This document shows, piece by piece, positions 11,827 through 23,650 of a stretch of 64,000 nt of DNA (positions are counted from its first letter, which is position 1; each line of letters starts with the position of its first letter). A model generated the notes under the pieces. The model made no database searches. It was not told the DNA's origin and worked only from the letters and a program-made list of their open reading frames with translations. Made by a program: the position numbers and the translations under genes. Source of the stretch: Brienomyrus brachyistius. Taxonomy: Eukaryota > Chordata > Actinopteri > Osteoglossiformes > Mormyridae. The stretch spans positions 5,944,494 to 6,008,493 of the forward strand of contig NC_064538.1 in assembly GCF_023856365.1 (NCBI RefSeq), written 5' to 3'.

Positions 11827-13114
11827 GTAAGGCCTGCCTCCTCTCCACCGCACTGCACCGCGGATGTGCAGATAGGTCGGGAGACTGCGGTATCTATGCC
11901 TGGAGATGGCGTTTCATTCTCTTCAAAGTATGTGGTTGGCTGACGGCAAATACACAAAATTAAATCCACCCTCTACCCTGACAGGCAGATCATTGAAGGA
12001 AAAATACGACAGAACAAGTGCAGATCATACATATGCCTGCTTAAATCAGGGAATTTTAAACAGCCCCAACAGGTGAACGCCTACAATTTATTCCAAAATC
12101 CCATCGTGAGTCAGGTGATAAGCAGTGTGGTGCTTCCCTGCACGCTGACACAGACCCAAAGGTATAACAAAGACTCATTTTCCATATTCTGTGATTTTGT
12201 GCACAAGCTCTGAGGTGGGATGGGGTCTGTGTTTAAAGGACAAAGTCATTGGGAGGTTGGATGACTAAATAAACATCACTTGTGGAATGAGCATCAGTGC
12301 TATTGCAGACTGTTATTTTATTACTGACAGCAGATATAGTTACACAGTGAAGTATCAGATAGGAGCTCTTCACATGAACAAACGCGGCACATTTAATAAA
12401 TATTTTATAGTATGGTGCAGAATATATACAAGCTGAGAATTTTAAAAGTCTTTTTATTATTAAACTACATCTCAAATATCTGAAGTATAGGTATTCTCCC
12501 AAGAAAGTCCGTGACTTGATCTGATTGATATTTTTTACATTTACAATAAAAATACCTTATTTTATTGGTTAACTGCCCCGCTGCCCCAAACCCATAACTG
12601 AGTTCTAGACTCAATGTCTCGCCCTCGGCTCTTGTCTGACTGGCGAGTCTGGAGTTGTTTTCCGTTATGTAAATTCCCTGTGCGTCGCTCCCACAGAAGG
12701 AAGCTATTCAGAACGAATAGGACAGTGCTGGTGCTTTTCACATGGTGAACTTTCGCACTCGCGATGTATCATAGGAGACCCCAAGGAAACGATTTCTTCA
12801 CAATCCCATTGTGAAAATCTCCTACACCCTTCAAAAATAACGCGAAATGATGCTTTATTTGCTATGTGTGCGGGTATGGATATAACAGTAGGTTTGAGTG
12901 ATATACAGTATCGAGTTTTTAAGATATATTTTCATATGAGATATAGGACGAGACAATATCGATATAGTTTATTCAGCATTTATATTATATTCATAGAGCC
13001 ACCAGTTTGCCTGCTTCGCCCCCCCTCCCTGTACCGCGCCCCACCCCACTCCCTCCCTGAACAGAACCGGTCCATATAATGGGTATATATCGAAATTCTT
13101 TATTTTTTCACATA

Positions 13115-13335
13115 TTCCATTTCCCCCTCTTTTTTAGAGACATATACGCAGTCGAGACTGAGGTGTAGAGTTTGAGCAGAGGATTGGCTTAACCGGCACT
13201 CCCGGAGTATTTTTATAAAGTCTGTGCTTAAAAGCCCAACGTACATGCAGACTATTCTGCTGAGACCATTATTTGAACCGTCGGCCGTCTGATCACAAGC
13301 AGAGACACCTATTGCGCTGAGCCACACAACTGAAC
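13115..13335 (-). mobile_element. tRNA-derived SINE, family A
   Basis: On the minus strand the head near 13335 reads tgtggctcagcgcaatagg (A-box-like) and then gacggttcaaataatgg (B-box-like). The tail reads gctcaaactctacacctcag and then gcgtatatgtctctaaaaaa. The same tail words occur in the copies at 30475-30665 and 61010-61240. It is diverged and lacks a clean target duplication. Confidence 0.6.
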
Positions 13336-13524
13336 ATGATGTACGCTAACCAGCTCCCTCGTACCCCTACCCTCCTGTACACGATGTTCTCATCAGCGAA
13401 AGTTCCACCTGCTATGTGAAGCTGTGGCCCAGTACTTTCAGAGGCTGAAAGGCAGAACATCTGCGCTCCCGATCCTTCCATTATCTGTGGAAAATCTACT
13501 AAGCACTCCGTTGTTTCAGTCTTG

Positions 13525-13654
13525 TTTCTTCATCCTGGTGGAGCCCTCACACAAGAAGGAGCACTACTGCTCCACCCTGGCACCACGTACGGGGTGACTG
13601 TCCCCTCCCAGGGCCAGGATGGCACGCTCTTCATGGGTGGGAAGCAGGGACTAT
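13525..13654 (+). pseudogene. Partial decayed copy of plxna2 first coding exon
   Basis: About 130 bases repeat the coding exon segment 11065-11214 in the same orientation, 2.46 kb downstream, inside the intron. Long stretches are identical, for example cttcatcctggtggagccct, acaagaaggagcactac and tcccctcccagggccaggat. The copy lacks about 10 bases after the cactac word and about 12 bases after cgctcttcat, and has an extra g in gcaggga. The 10-base loss shifts the frame, and no splice sites flank it, so it is not an alternative exon. There is no poly(A) or exon-junction sign of retroposition; a local DNA duplication is more likely. Substitutions are few, so it appears recent. Confidence 0.85.
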
Positions 13655-15711
13655 GGGTTATGACATAATTCTGGTTTATTTCTGTTCTTCATATTTCATT
13701 TTGGATGGGTCTCTAAAAGACTCATTAAAGATTCCCCTTGACACTGCATCTGCTTCTCTATCGCTAGCCTTTTAGTTGCCCATTTTGATGACCCACCACC
13801 GCCCCTCAACTGCCCCATTGTTAGAGCACAATTCAGGAAGCAGGAAAAATATCATAACATCAAACTTCAAGTCAGATTTCAGGCAAGACATTTGGCTCCA
13901 GAGACGGGTTGTCACATCGAGGATCAAGCGCACGCATGACCTATGCACAAGAGATGTTTTCCTCATTGTGCCGTGAGTTTATGATTGTAATCTTAATCGC
14001 TTGCGTATCCGCAGTCTCAGCCAGCTGCGCTGATAATCGGCGATAGTGTGTTTGTAGGCAATGAAGATGTCAAGGAGCATTTGGACTGTGACTGCAGCCA
14101 GCCCTAAGCTGCAGATGGCCCAGAATTTCGAGGTGCTGGGGTGGACCTCTTTGAGATTAAAAGGAAACGGCTAAGATAAAGCTTGTAAATTATTCTGCGG
14201 TCTGCAGTTTTTCACTATCGGATCTTTCTCACACTTCATGTAATTACAGCTAATTGGTTTGAGGTTCTAATAGGAGGAAAGGAAATTCTTGCCGAATTAA
14301 GAGATATTCACAAATTAGAGGATGAATTTATTATTCTTGGCAGCCAGTGAAGTGATAATCCTTCTCCGGCACACTAGGCACAAGCACGGTGTTCCCGGCA
14401 GAGGAAGGGGTGCCGCAGACCGGCGTATGGCCTCGTTTGCTGAGATTCGGGGATCACCGTCCCAGTTGCCAGGAGATGCGTCCGTGGAATCTCGGTTGCT
14501 GGGGTGGGTCTGAGTCGAAAGGGATCCTCCAGATTCAGCAGCAGCCGGCGACGTGTTTGTTTACACACGCGTGTGGATGTGCGATTGCCGCAGGGTGCGT
14601 TCCCCAGTGCTCGCTCCCATTTCTTTGGGGGTGGGGTGGGGTGGGTTGCATCCTCCGAGATCAGAGGCTCAGCCGGTCCTTTATGCCGATCCCCACGGGC
14701 CTCCCCGTCGACCCCCTTCATTAACGTCAGTAAATCCACCATTAGCAGGATGTCAGGGGCGATTGCCAGGTGGGGGGGGGGGGACATTACTCAGAGCTGC
14801 TGCTGTTTGGGTTTATTATTTCATGGCCTCTTGCTGGTGGAGGCACTGAACCGGGGGGAGGGTTGAGACTCTTGACCCCCAGTGAGAATCCGTGATGATG
14901 GAGTGACTCACACCATCACTAACACCCTCCAATCCCCCCCCCCCCCCCCCCCCCCAGGACTCTACGTGTCTGTCTATTTGCCATAAGCTGTATATTATAG
15001 TGGAGAACACACCTTAGTACGAACACCCTTAAATGTGGTCTCGCCATTTCTCTGTTGGCCTCTAATCAAGGCCCTTAACCCCCCCCCCCCTCCCGCACCA
15101 CCAGGGACCACATTGGCTAAAAGAAGTTGCTGGATAAAAGTAGAAAAGGCACGGCAAAATAAAACTTGAGGTATAATTCTTAGAAACCTGGTGGCCTTGT
15201 ACAAAACATATTTTTGTACTGTGATATTTGTGAAGGGAGAGTGCAGGGGATTTAGAAGTAGTGCTGCTCGCTGTCAACTGCTCCTCAGAAAAGCCAGCTT
15301 GCCCTAAAACTTTGACTAAAAGACTTTTTTTAAAAACCCGAGACAGAGTGTAAATCCGTAAAAAAAAAATACTACACAGAAAGGTGACAACAGGAGCGAC
15401 AACTTACTTTTTGCGTCCCTTTCTAATGGAATTCGCTTTTTTCGGGAGCGCCGGCGCTTGGCGTACTCCTTCCCTTGGAAATAAAGCCAAGCAGAGGGCT
15501 TTGGGTAACCCTCCCCCCATTTTAAACTCCCTAAATTCTGTACTAACATTCCAGAGTCCAGCAGAGCGGGATTGAGAAGCTTCACGTCACTGTTTGAAGC
15601 TGGGTACAAAGGCGGAACAAACCCACCCCCCCCAGCCCTCACCTCGTCTCAGAATGTGACTTTAATTGTGCTGTGGAATTGTGGGCAATGTCTTTGTTCA
15701 TCGTCTAGGCC

Positions 15712-15712
15712 G

Positions 15713-15744
<32 letters not shown>

Positions 15745-15754
15745 AGTGTGTGTG
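15712..15754. repeat. (TG)n microsatellite
   Basis: This is an imperfect TG array of about 40 bases with one GA interruption near its right end. Confidence 0.9.
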
Positions 15755-16944
15755 CTGAACTGTGAATGACCCTCTATCGATTGTCACTGCACGTCCCTGA
15801 GGAGAAACCCGAACTCCCGTCTGTGTGAATTGCAGCACAAAGCCTCAGCAGACGTGGGGACTGGTCACTGGATTATGTTCTTCCAGTGGCTGAGGAGCAA
15901 TTCCTGCTTCCAGTATGACACAGTGAAGATGTTTCATTCTGGAATCAAAAGTAGGTTAATCAGCAGCGAGGCGATGTCTCATTTAAGGTATGACAAACAC
16001 GTGCGTCGCGGAATGTGCGAGGTTTATTACTCATTTTTGACAGGATATTAAAATAAATGTATGAGTTGGGGGAAAGCTGGGCTGAATTTTATTGCCTGGT
16101 GTCGCGGGAAGATTGTTTTGGATTCGAAATCTCCCTTTGTTGGGGTGACATAATGTTATATCAGAAATATTTTATTTTAGAGACAATGGCTCCTTGCCAA
16201 AGATGCAGAGCTATAATGTTGATCACCGACAGTGTGCAGAGGTCTACATTTTATTGAACCTGTGGCAGAACATATTCCCTCTATATTAAAGTCTGTGAAA
16301 ACTTCATCCATCTGGCTTTAGTTGAGGTCTTGAAAAGCGTTTTTTTCTTGCAAAGATTTTCGTTCTGGATAGTTTCCCTATATAGGTCTCAATAGAGTTA
16401 TCTGTCCATCATCTAGTAGTGAGGAAAGCCATCACACAGACTTAATCTAACTCCAGTCATAACCCTGCAGACACAGTGAGGATCGCCCCCCCCCCCCCCC
16501 CAATCCAGCCCTAACCTCAGAAACACGCAGCTCATCGTCGCTATCCGGGTTTCACTTTCATCCTCAACCACTTTGATTTACGATGTCGCTGTAAATGCCA
16601 CCGTTTCACATGAGATAGGAGAATTTAGAATCCAGTTCGTCTCGGTCTGCTCCACAAAGGCATTTAATCTTACATAATCCGAGTATAAACACAAAGCAAA
16701 CGACGCGACGCTCGCCGGATGCTCCTCGGATCGGGGGGAATCCGGCATGGGCAGCGCCCCACAGACACTGGGATCAGGGTACATAGAGAACCGCTTCAGC
16801 CCCCACCAGGCCGGGAAGCAAAGTTAAATTAACTTTAACGGCATGATACATAATAGGCAAAGGTCTGGGAGGTGTTCCACAAAGCAAAAAATCTGTTAGC
16901 TGGGTTATCTTAAGCAAGAAGTCATGATTGTGCAGTATTAATGT

Positions 16945-17450
16945 CCATCCATCCACTTCCTGTACTTGCTTCTCCCATTCAGGGTCACAGAGGGTCTGCA
17001 ACCTATTCCATATACAGTACTACAGGTATAAGGGTACCACTGTACAATAAGGCTCCCTTTTGCCACTTGTAAATGGTAGTAACTCATTAATAAAAAGACT
17101 ACAAAGTGTTACAACCTACTTAATAACCAGATTATAAACCATTCATAAACTCTTTATATGGGTAGCATTACTATAAAGTGGCACCGGCATAAGGGCAGGG
17201 AACAACCCGGGATGGGACCCCAGCCCCTCACAGGGCACACTCACACACATATGAGCACTTTGGCAACTTCTGTTAGCCTCAGCGAGTTTTTGGAATGTGG
17301 GGGGAAAGTGGAATACCTGGAGGAAACCCCACGACGACATGGGGAGAACATGCAAACTCCACACACATGTGACCCAGGCGGAGACTCGAACCCGGGTGCC
17401 AGAGGTGTGAGGCAACATTGCTGACCACTGCACCACACTGCCAACCCCAA
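16945..17450 (-). mobile_element. tRNA-derived SINE with catcc tail, interrupted
   Basis: Reading the minus strand from 17450, the head is tgtggtgcagtggtcagc (A box), then cccgggttcgagtc (B box), then the common fish body tttgcatgttctccccatgt, ccccacattcc, ctgtgaggggctggggt and cccgggttgttccctgccc. The tail, with ctgaatgggagaagc and ending in ggatggatgg, resumes at 16945-17030 on the far side of a second element (17034-17185). Head, body and tail in order make this the most complete SINE copy in the window. Confidence 0.75.
17034..17185. mobile_element. Short TIR element nested in the SINE
   Basis: The left end ggtaccactgtacaataagg and the reverse complement of the right end, ggtgccactttatagtaatg, are alike over about 24 bases, so it has terminal inverted repeats and is about 152 bp long. 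The interior is AT-rich and non-coding. It splits the SINE body from its tail, so it inserted later. The superfamily is unknown. Confidence 0.6.
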
Positions 17451-18768
17451 TGAGAACGCGCCTTATGTAATCTCTTACTGGACAATCATGACTTCTAACT
17501 TAAGTTAACACACTTAACTGAGAAATCTTACTTTGTGTTAAATTATTAAGGTTTAGTGCCACTTAAATGTCGAGCATGCAGCAGAGCAAACGTACAGTAA
17601 CAAGGTCCTACGGAAATGTGCGTTTGCATGTAATTTTCTGCATTTTTTGAACATGCCCAGAGGCACCAGGAAACGCTAAGGTTACGGCGTACCTTTAATC
17701 AACACCCTGTGCAACCTATTACGAAGCATTTTTCTCTACATTTCCAACACGGGAGGCGAGTATAATTTGTGCTTTATAAAATATTTTACCCCCAGGTGAT
17801 TCTGGCAAATATGTATCTTAACTATAATGAAATTATAACACACAAAGAATATCTGCTTATTTAATGCAACTGGAAAAAAATGCAGCAATCACCTGACAGC
17901 GGTTATGCGCGATGGTTTGCGTGACTAACTTTTGAAAATATCTTCCGGTTAAAATATCTCGCAGTAAATTGTCTCCACGGTGGAAGAGGTAGTTGAACAG
18001 TTTAGATCCTGTTATATGGCACATACAGTTTTTATTTAACGGTTTTGCGGGCTTTCATGGTCTTCCCGTCCAGCAACAACCTGCATAACATGCCGTGCCA
18101 TTATGTTAGTGAATTTGAATTTTGTGTGCTATATTTACATGTACAAATTGATAACTATTGTATACATGTTAGACCAGTTCTGCAACGGACAGTTGAATTT
18201 GACACTGCGCTTTTGTTTGGAGAGATGATTATCAGTTACATTGAATGCTCATTTACCACGCTTCTTCGTCCTGTCACTTCTCTCTTTCGTCAGTCACAGT
18301 ATTCCGCAATCGTAGTGCCCGGCATTTCTATAATAAAACTTTGCTAATTATAAAGGAAGCTACGGTTATTGATTAACAAACATCGTGGTCGAAATCCAGG
18401 CCGAAACAAAAAAAAAAACAAAAAAACGGATGATTATTATACTCGCAAAGGAGTGTAGAAGTGGCTTCGTGGCTGGTGTTTGTTACTCGCACAAAGGGCT
18501 ATAAATCAGGTGGATGAGGTGCCCTTCTTGGTGATGGATTGTATTGGAGCTGGTTACTGTTACAGTTCCCATGCTATTTCGGGGATGGAGAGAAAAGGAA
18601 ATACCAGAGCAGGAAGCTGATGCATCCTGAAACATTTACGCTCCCTTGACTTTATTGCTCTTCTTTTTTCTCTCTCTCCCCCAAAAAGCATAAGATGGTT
18701 GTAAAAACTTTATGGACACGGCTAGCGGTGTGTCTCTTGACCTTGCTTCCTCTTGAGTACCCTGACTC

Positions 18769-19268
18769 NNNNNNNNNNNNNNNNNNNNNNNNNNNNNNNN
18801 NNNNNNNNNNNNNNNNNNNNNNNNNNNNNNNNNNNNNNNNNNNNNNNNNNNNNNNNNNNNNNNNNNNNNNNNNNNNNNNNNNNNNNNNNNNNNNNNNNNN
18901 NNNNNNNNNNNNNNNNNNNNNNNNNNNNNNNNNNNNNNNNNNNNNNNNNNNNNNNNNNNNNNNNNNNNNNNNNNNNNNNNNNNNNNNNNNNNNNNNNNNN
19001 NNNNNNNNNNNNNNNNNNNNNNNNNNNNNNNNNNNNNNNNNNNNNNNNNNNNNNNNNNNNNNNNNNNNNNNNNNNNNNNNNNNNNNNNNNNNNNNNNNNN
19101 NNNNNNNNNNNNNNNNNNNNNNNNNNNNNNNNNNNNNNNNNNNNNNNNNNNNNNNNNNNNNNNNNNNNNNNNNNNNNNNNNNNNNNNNNNNNNNNNNNNN
19201 NNNNNNNNNNNNNNNNNNNNNNNNNNNNNNNNNNNNNNNNNNNNNNNNNNNNNNNNNNNNNNNNNNNN
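18769..19268. other. Assembly gap, 500 N
   Basis: There are exactly 500 ambiguous bases, probably a placeholder or estimated scaffold gap, so the true length may differ. It lies inside the intron where a conserved Sema exon is missing. Confidence 0.98.
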
Positions 19269-19699
19269 TGCACCCAGGCATTGGTGAATGGCGATGCTGC
19301 TTATTTTGTGTGGGTCATCATGGCTCCTAAGGGCTGCCTCTCTTTGTGTCTCAGATATAAGAAATATTCATACATTCCAGAGGCTGATTCTCACCACTTG
19401 TGGTAAACAGGAAGCTCATTGTCGGGGCACGGAAACGTAATTGTTTATTTCTTATGTGGTATTGCGGGCGGTGGTGGGAGATGTGCTCCTGCATGTTAGG
19501 GGAGTGTCCCAGCAGCGAGGAGCCGTGGTGGCGGTGGCAGGGGACACGCCGATGGGGAGGCAGGGGGGGTGTGCCAGGACCCCTTCCAGGTCCCCGGAGA
19601 TCCTGCGGTCACATGACTTCCTGCCCCTGCCACATGACTTCCTGCCCCTGAGGATACAGAAATGCAAGAGATGGGCTCATAAATTACCATTTGTGTAAT

Positions 19700-19800
19700 G
19701 ATAATGCATCCATCCATCCATAACTGCCTGCTCAGTCCAGGGTCATTGGGAGCCTGGAAGCTATCCCAGAATGCACTGGGCATGAGGCAGAAGCCACATG
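19700..19800 (-). repeat. Catcc-tail repeat fragment
   Basis: The + strand shows catccatccatccataactg, then cagtccagggtcattggg, gcctggaagctatcccag and tgggcatgaggcagaa, the reverse of the fish SINE/LINE tail. The 5' part is missing. Confidence 0.6.
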
Positions 19801-20034
19801 GGATGGCATTCCAGGCCTAGAAAGTGGGTCTTCAGAGAAAATAAGCATAAATTTATTCATTTTATAATCTATGAGTAAAGCGGGTGTGAAGTGAGCGTGA
19901 GGATTATTAATGCCTGTTTATCTGAACGGGACCCGCATTGCTTAATCTTCACAGAACCGCTACCTTTGACAGCTTTACGGTAACATGGGTTAAGCACCGT
20001 CAGCCCGGCCGTGGGACAGCGTGGCCTGGGGCCA

Positions 20035-20216
20035 TTAAGACTTTTTAAGACGGTGACATGAGAGGGGCCAAAAATAATACAGAGGGACCAGCCTTATCAT
20101 TAGCCAATGATATGGTTTGGATTGGTGAATGACAGGGGAGTGGGCACTCCAGGAGCCAATCAGCTTTCGTCGGGGGCCAGTGCCCCTGTGCCCCTTCACC
20201 CCTGTGGACGCCCCTG
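20035..20216 (+). mobile_element. CAGGGGC-type MITE, copy 2
   Basis: The body is well preserved: gagaggggcc, ccttatcattagccaatgat, gaatgacaggggagtgggca, ggagccaatcagctttc, ggggccagtgcccctgtg, ending gacgcccctg. CCAAT boxes lie at 20104 and 20156. The left terminus is degenerate. Confidence 0.75.
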
Positions 20217-20444
20217 CTCTAAGGACAGACAGATCCTTCCTTCCATCTCCTCCATCCCACACAAACAACAGCCGACGCCACTTAGGGTGGGGGCTGGGTG
20301 TGGGGACTGTGGGGGGTCTTCTTGGAAGAGGCGGACGAGAGAGACAGGAGGCTTACAACTCTAATTTTGGAGGGGGGGGGCTTGTTTTCAGTAATAGTGT
20401 TTTCCTCGCATGCAGACGCACACCATCGGACACGGGGGCCGCTC

Positions 20445-20445
<1 letters not shown>

Positions 20446-20503
<58 letters not shown>
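20446..20503. repeat. (TG)n microsatellite
   Basis: This is an uninterrupted TG array of about 58 bases. Confidence 0.95.
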
Positions 20504-20504
<1 letters not shown>

Positions 20505-21014
20505 CGTTATAAACCTGCTCCCAGGACTTACTGTGCTCCTGGCTCTGTAATCCTCTTATATGAATTACTTACATTATTTATGATTTTTTTTCTACATGGT
20601 TAAATTTAATGAGACAGGAACCCAACCCCCATCCCTCCGTGTCACTCGACCCCCCACATATCGCACACTGCCTCTGTGTGGATGTTCCCACTTCTACGTC
20701 CTGCTCTGATGTAGCTGGGAAAGGCAGCAGAGAGACCCAACATCATCTCTGACCCAGTTCCAGGGGCGGGGCTTAGCATGAGGGGGCGTGGCAGCATCAT
20801 TCACCAAGACGTGGCTCAGTCCCACTGGCGACATGTGGAGCCAGTGCCCGTGTGACTCCTGAGAGAGGGTCTGTGGGAGATTTCAGGAGCTGCCTACACC
20901 CCCCTGCAGCGAGTTGATAAGCTGCTGCCAGGCTGGGGGCTCAGGGGGGGGCGCTTTATTTGTTTATTTTTGTGGCTGAACTGGAGACCCGCTGCTCTGT
21001 GGGACTTGTAGTAC

Positions 21015-21310
21015 TCACAAGACATGGACAGAGAGGGGGAAGAGAGTGGGAGGGAGAGGTGGACAGAGAGGATGGAAGGAGAGATGGAGTGAGAGGGGGA
21101 AGAGAGAGGGAGGGAGAGGTGGACAGAGAGGGGGAAGCGAGGTCCGAGGGAGAGGAGGAGAGGAGGAGAGAGATGGGAAGAGAAAAAGAGAGAGTCTGAC
21201 AGAGACTGGGGGACATAGACTGGGAAAGAGAGACTGAGAGAAAGAGTGAGAGTCAGAAATATAGAAAGGGAAAGAGAAAAAGAAGGAAACAGACAAAGAG
21301 AGAGACTGGG
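21015..21310. repeat. 300-base polypurine tract with internal tandem units
   Basis: The + strand is almost entirely A and G. Larger units recur, such as gagggggaagagag followed by gggagggagaggtggacaga, seen twice about 70 bases apart, then simpler gaaagagaa runs. It is a candidate for triplex (H-DNA) structure. Long frames on either strand here are only low-complexity Arg/Glu/Gly or Ser/Leu/Pro. Confidence 0.85.
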
Positions 21311-21419
21311 GAGTGGAAATTGAAATGTGAATTGGGAAGCCAGGCCCTGCATCACTAACTGTAATTGGATTGGCTTCTTTCCCAAAGAACAGCCAGCCCC
21401 CACTTCAGTCCTCAACCTC

Positions 21420-21426
21420 CCATCCC

Positions 21427-21462
<36 letters not shown>

Positions 21463-21470
21463 CCTCCTTC
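21420..21470. repeat. (TC)n polypyrimidine tract
   Basis: CT repeats run into ccctccctcc, about 110 bases after the polypurine tract and with opposite purine-strand polarity. Confidence 0.85.
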
Positions 21471-21853
21471 CCTTCTGAGCTGCTCCCGCTGTTTCCGCCG
21501 CTACTTTACGGCTCTGGCAGAGCGCAGCAAAGTGGCATTGCTCGCTAACGGATTCTCTGCGCCTTTCGGAGGGTAAGAAAGAAAGACATATGGGGGGAGG
21601 CACACATGTGAGAAGGGGGGGGGGTGTCGAGAGGGCAGATGAGCTGGACGGCGGGCTTTTTAACTGGGCAGCTGCAGCCTGTGCTCGTCTTGCTCAGCTT
21701 CATCCACGGGAACGTGGGTGATCATGGAGACCGTGCTCTCCAGCCAGATTTAGGTAATGGTGGACAGATACTGAGCTGTGACTTATAGATGTGAAGCAGT
21801 GCGCTACTTTTAGTATAAATGTATTGCAATCTGTTCCTGGAGAAACAAGCTAT

Positions 21854-21945
21854 TCATCCATCCATCCATCCATCCATCCATCCATCCATCCATCTTTCAG
21901 CAGCAGCTTGGGTTATCCTGAGTCCTATCCCAGTAAACTCACGGA
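21854..21945 (-). repeat. (CATC)n array and tail fragment
   Basis: About ten catc units are followed by gggttatcctgagtcctatc, the usual fish SINE/LINE 3' tail seen in reverse. The array is the expanded element end. Confidence 0.7.
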
Positions 21946-23602
21946 TTAAAGCAGAGCATCATGGCGCACCAGTGCTCCCTACGGCAGCTGAGGAGACCAG
22001 AATTCCTGAACGTGGGGAATAGCATCGCCGGCACTCGCAACCGTGGGATTCGCCGGGGTCGATCAGAACACCAGCTTTATGTCCATTGATTTTTGGTAGG
22101 CGGCGGACGTGAATATGAAACAAGCTCTTATAATCGTGTCATGTGATCGGTGCCATGTGGCGCCCAGGAGTCATTTGCTGAGGTTTTTTTTTCCCTTGAA
22201 GGGGAATGAATTAGACCCCGGTAGAAGCGGCATGTTGATTCGCAGTGGAGAGCCAGGCATGTTTAAGAAAAGGCTCTTCCCGAAGCGGGCCTGGCAGCAA
22301 AGCATGAGAGGGAGATTGATTAATAAAGAAACTGCAGGTGGCGCCGTAGGTGAGGACGGATGAGTGGCCGGGGCACACCACAGCCGATCCCAGTACCCCC
22401 CCCCCCCCCCCCCCAATCCCGCCAGCCGGATTTAGATGAGATGGAAGCGCATGTCTCTCATTCGCTCCAGTGAGCTTCGTGGTCGTGCGCCGCAAAAGGG
22501 CCAATCGATTCTTTTCATCATCCCCGCGAAACGTAATCACCGTTTTGCCCGAAGAACGCCTTGGCACCGGAAGCGGGTACAGGTGCCCATCCTTCACCGC
22601 GGCCCATGACATCTGCCTAATTGGACAAATGCACCTAATTGGATGATCGTCCCGGGCACAGGTCCCGCTCACCTGGCCCTCGGCATCAGCCCTCTGATAA
22701 GGGGACACAGCTGATGTGGCTGGGCGGAGGATGGGGGCGGAGGCACTACTGTGACTGATTTTCCATGCCTCTCTCTCTTCCTTCCCAGCTGTTTTAATGC
22801 CAGTTTACCCTGTGGCACGTTCCTGGATTTGGGTTTTATCCTCTGGACTTCAGTCCAGAGCTCCAAGTTTGGCCACATCCACATTACTGTAGAGATTACC
22901 GCGGTAAAGCGGTAGTGCAGTCTTAGACCTGACTCATGTTTACTATCCCTACGGGGGGGGGGGGCGCCCCCGACCTGCTGCATTTCAGTGACTCTGATTG
23001 GCCGCCCTGGGTTCTCTGCCACGTCTGTGAAGGGGGCTGGGGGGGTTACTGTGGGGCCCAAAAACTAGGAGCCCCATGGATTTGTCATCAGGACAGAAAC
23101 AGACGGGTTGAGATTTGAGGGGGGGGGGGGGGGGGGGGGCGTCACTGTGGTCCCCTTGTCCATTGTGCCAGGAGCGCCATCGAACCAGCACTCGGGATGG
23201 TGTCCATAGCAACAGCTGAGATTCATTGTAACGTGCGAAAAAGGCCATGCTGTCATCCAATGCGGGGAGAGTGTCCCCGCCCCAAACTCCACGAGCCTGT
23301 CCCATGGTGTGGGGGTGGGGGGTGGGGGGGGCAGAGGGCCGAGAGGGGGGTCAGCTGCAGGGTACATAAGCACTCATAAATAAGAAACATGCCCCCTCTG
23401 CTTGCAATTTAGTATAAAACATCCAAACAATGAGGGTGGGGGGCTGGAGGGGCGAACTTGGCAACCAGTGCAGGAAGTCTTTGAATACCGGATGTTCTTG
23501 GACAAGTGAATTTTGAGTCATACAAAGAGTATTGGTTGCACAAAGCTTACCAGCTGGTCTGCGCTTTGTTAACTAAAAACAATTGTGTGAAAATGGTGGA
23601 GG

Positions 23603-23605
<3 letters not shown>

Positions 23606-23648
<43 letters not shown>
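23606..23648. repeat. (CA)n microsatellite
   Basis: This is an uninterrupted CA array of about 43 bases. Confidence 0.95.

Positions 23649-23650
<2 letters not shown>

Noticed and set aside
14035..14110. Frame resembling the missing Sema exon (SVFVGNEDVKE)
   Set aside because: Only VFVG matches. The preceding residues do not fit the plexin exon, and a stop follows soon after.
17380..17450. Possible functional tRNA gene on the minus strand
   Set aside because: A and B boxes are present but there is no full cloverleaf, and the sequence continues into a SINE body.
18695..19406. Long frames across the N run
   Set aside because: They consist of unknown residues from the assembly gap.
20894..21415. 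173-codon Ser/Leu/Pro-rich frame on the minus strand
   Set aside because: It is the translation of the polypurine tract.
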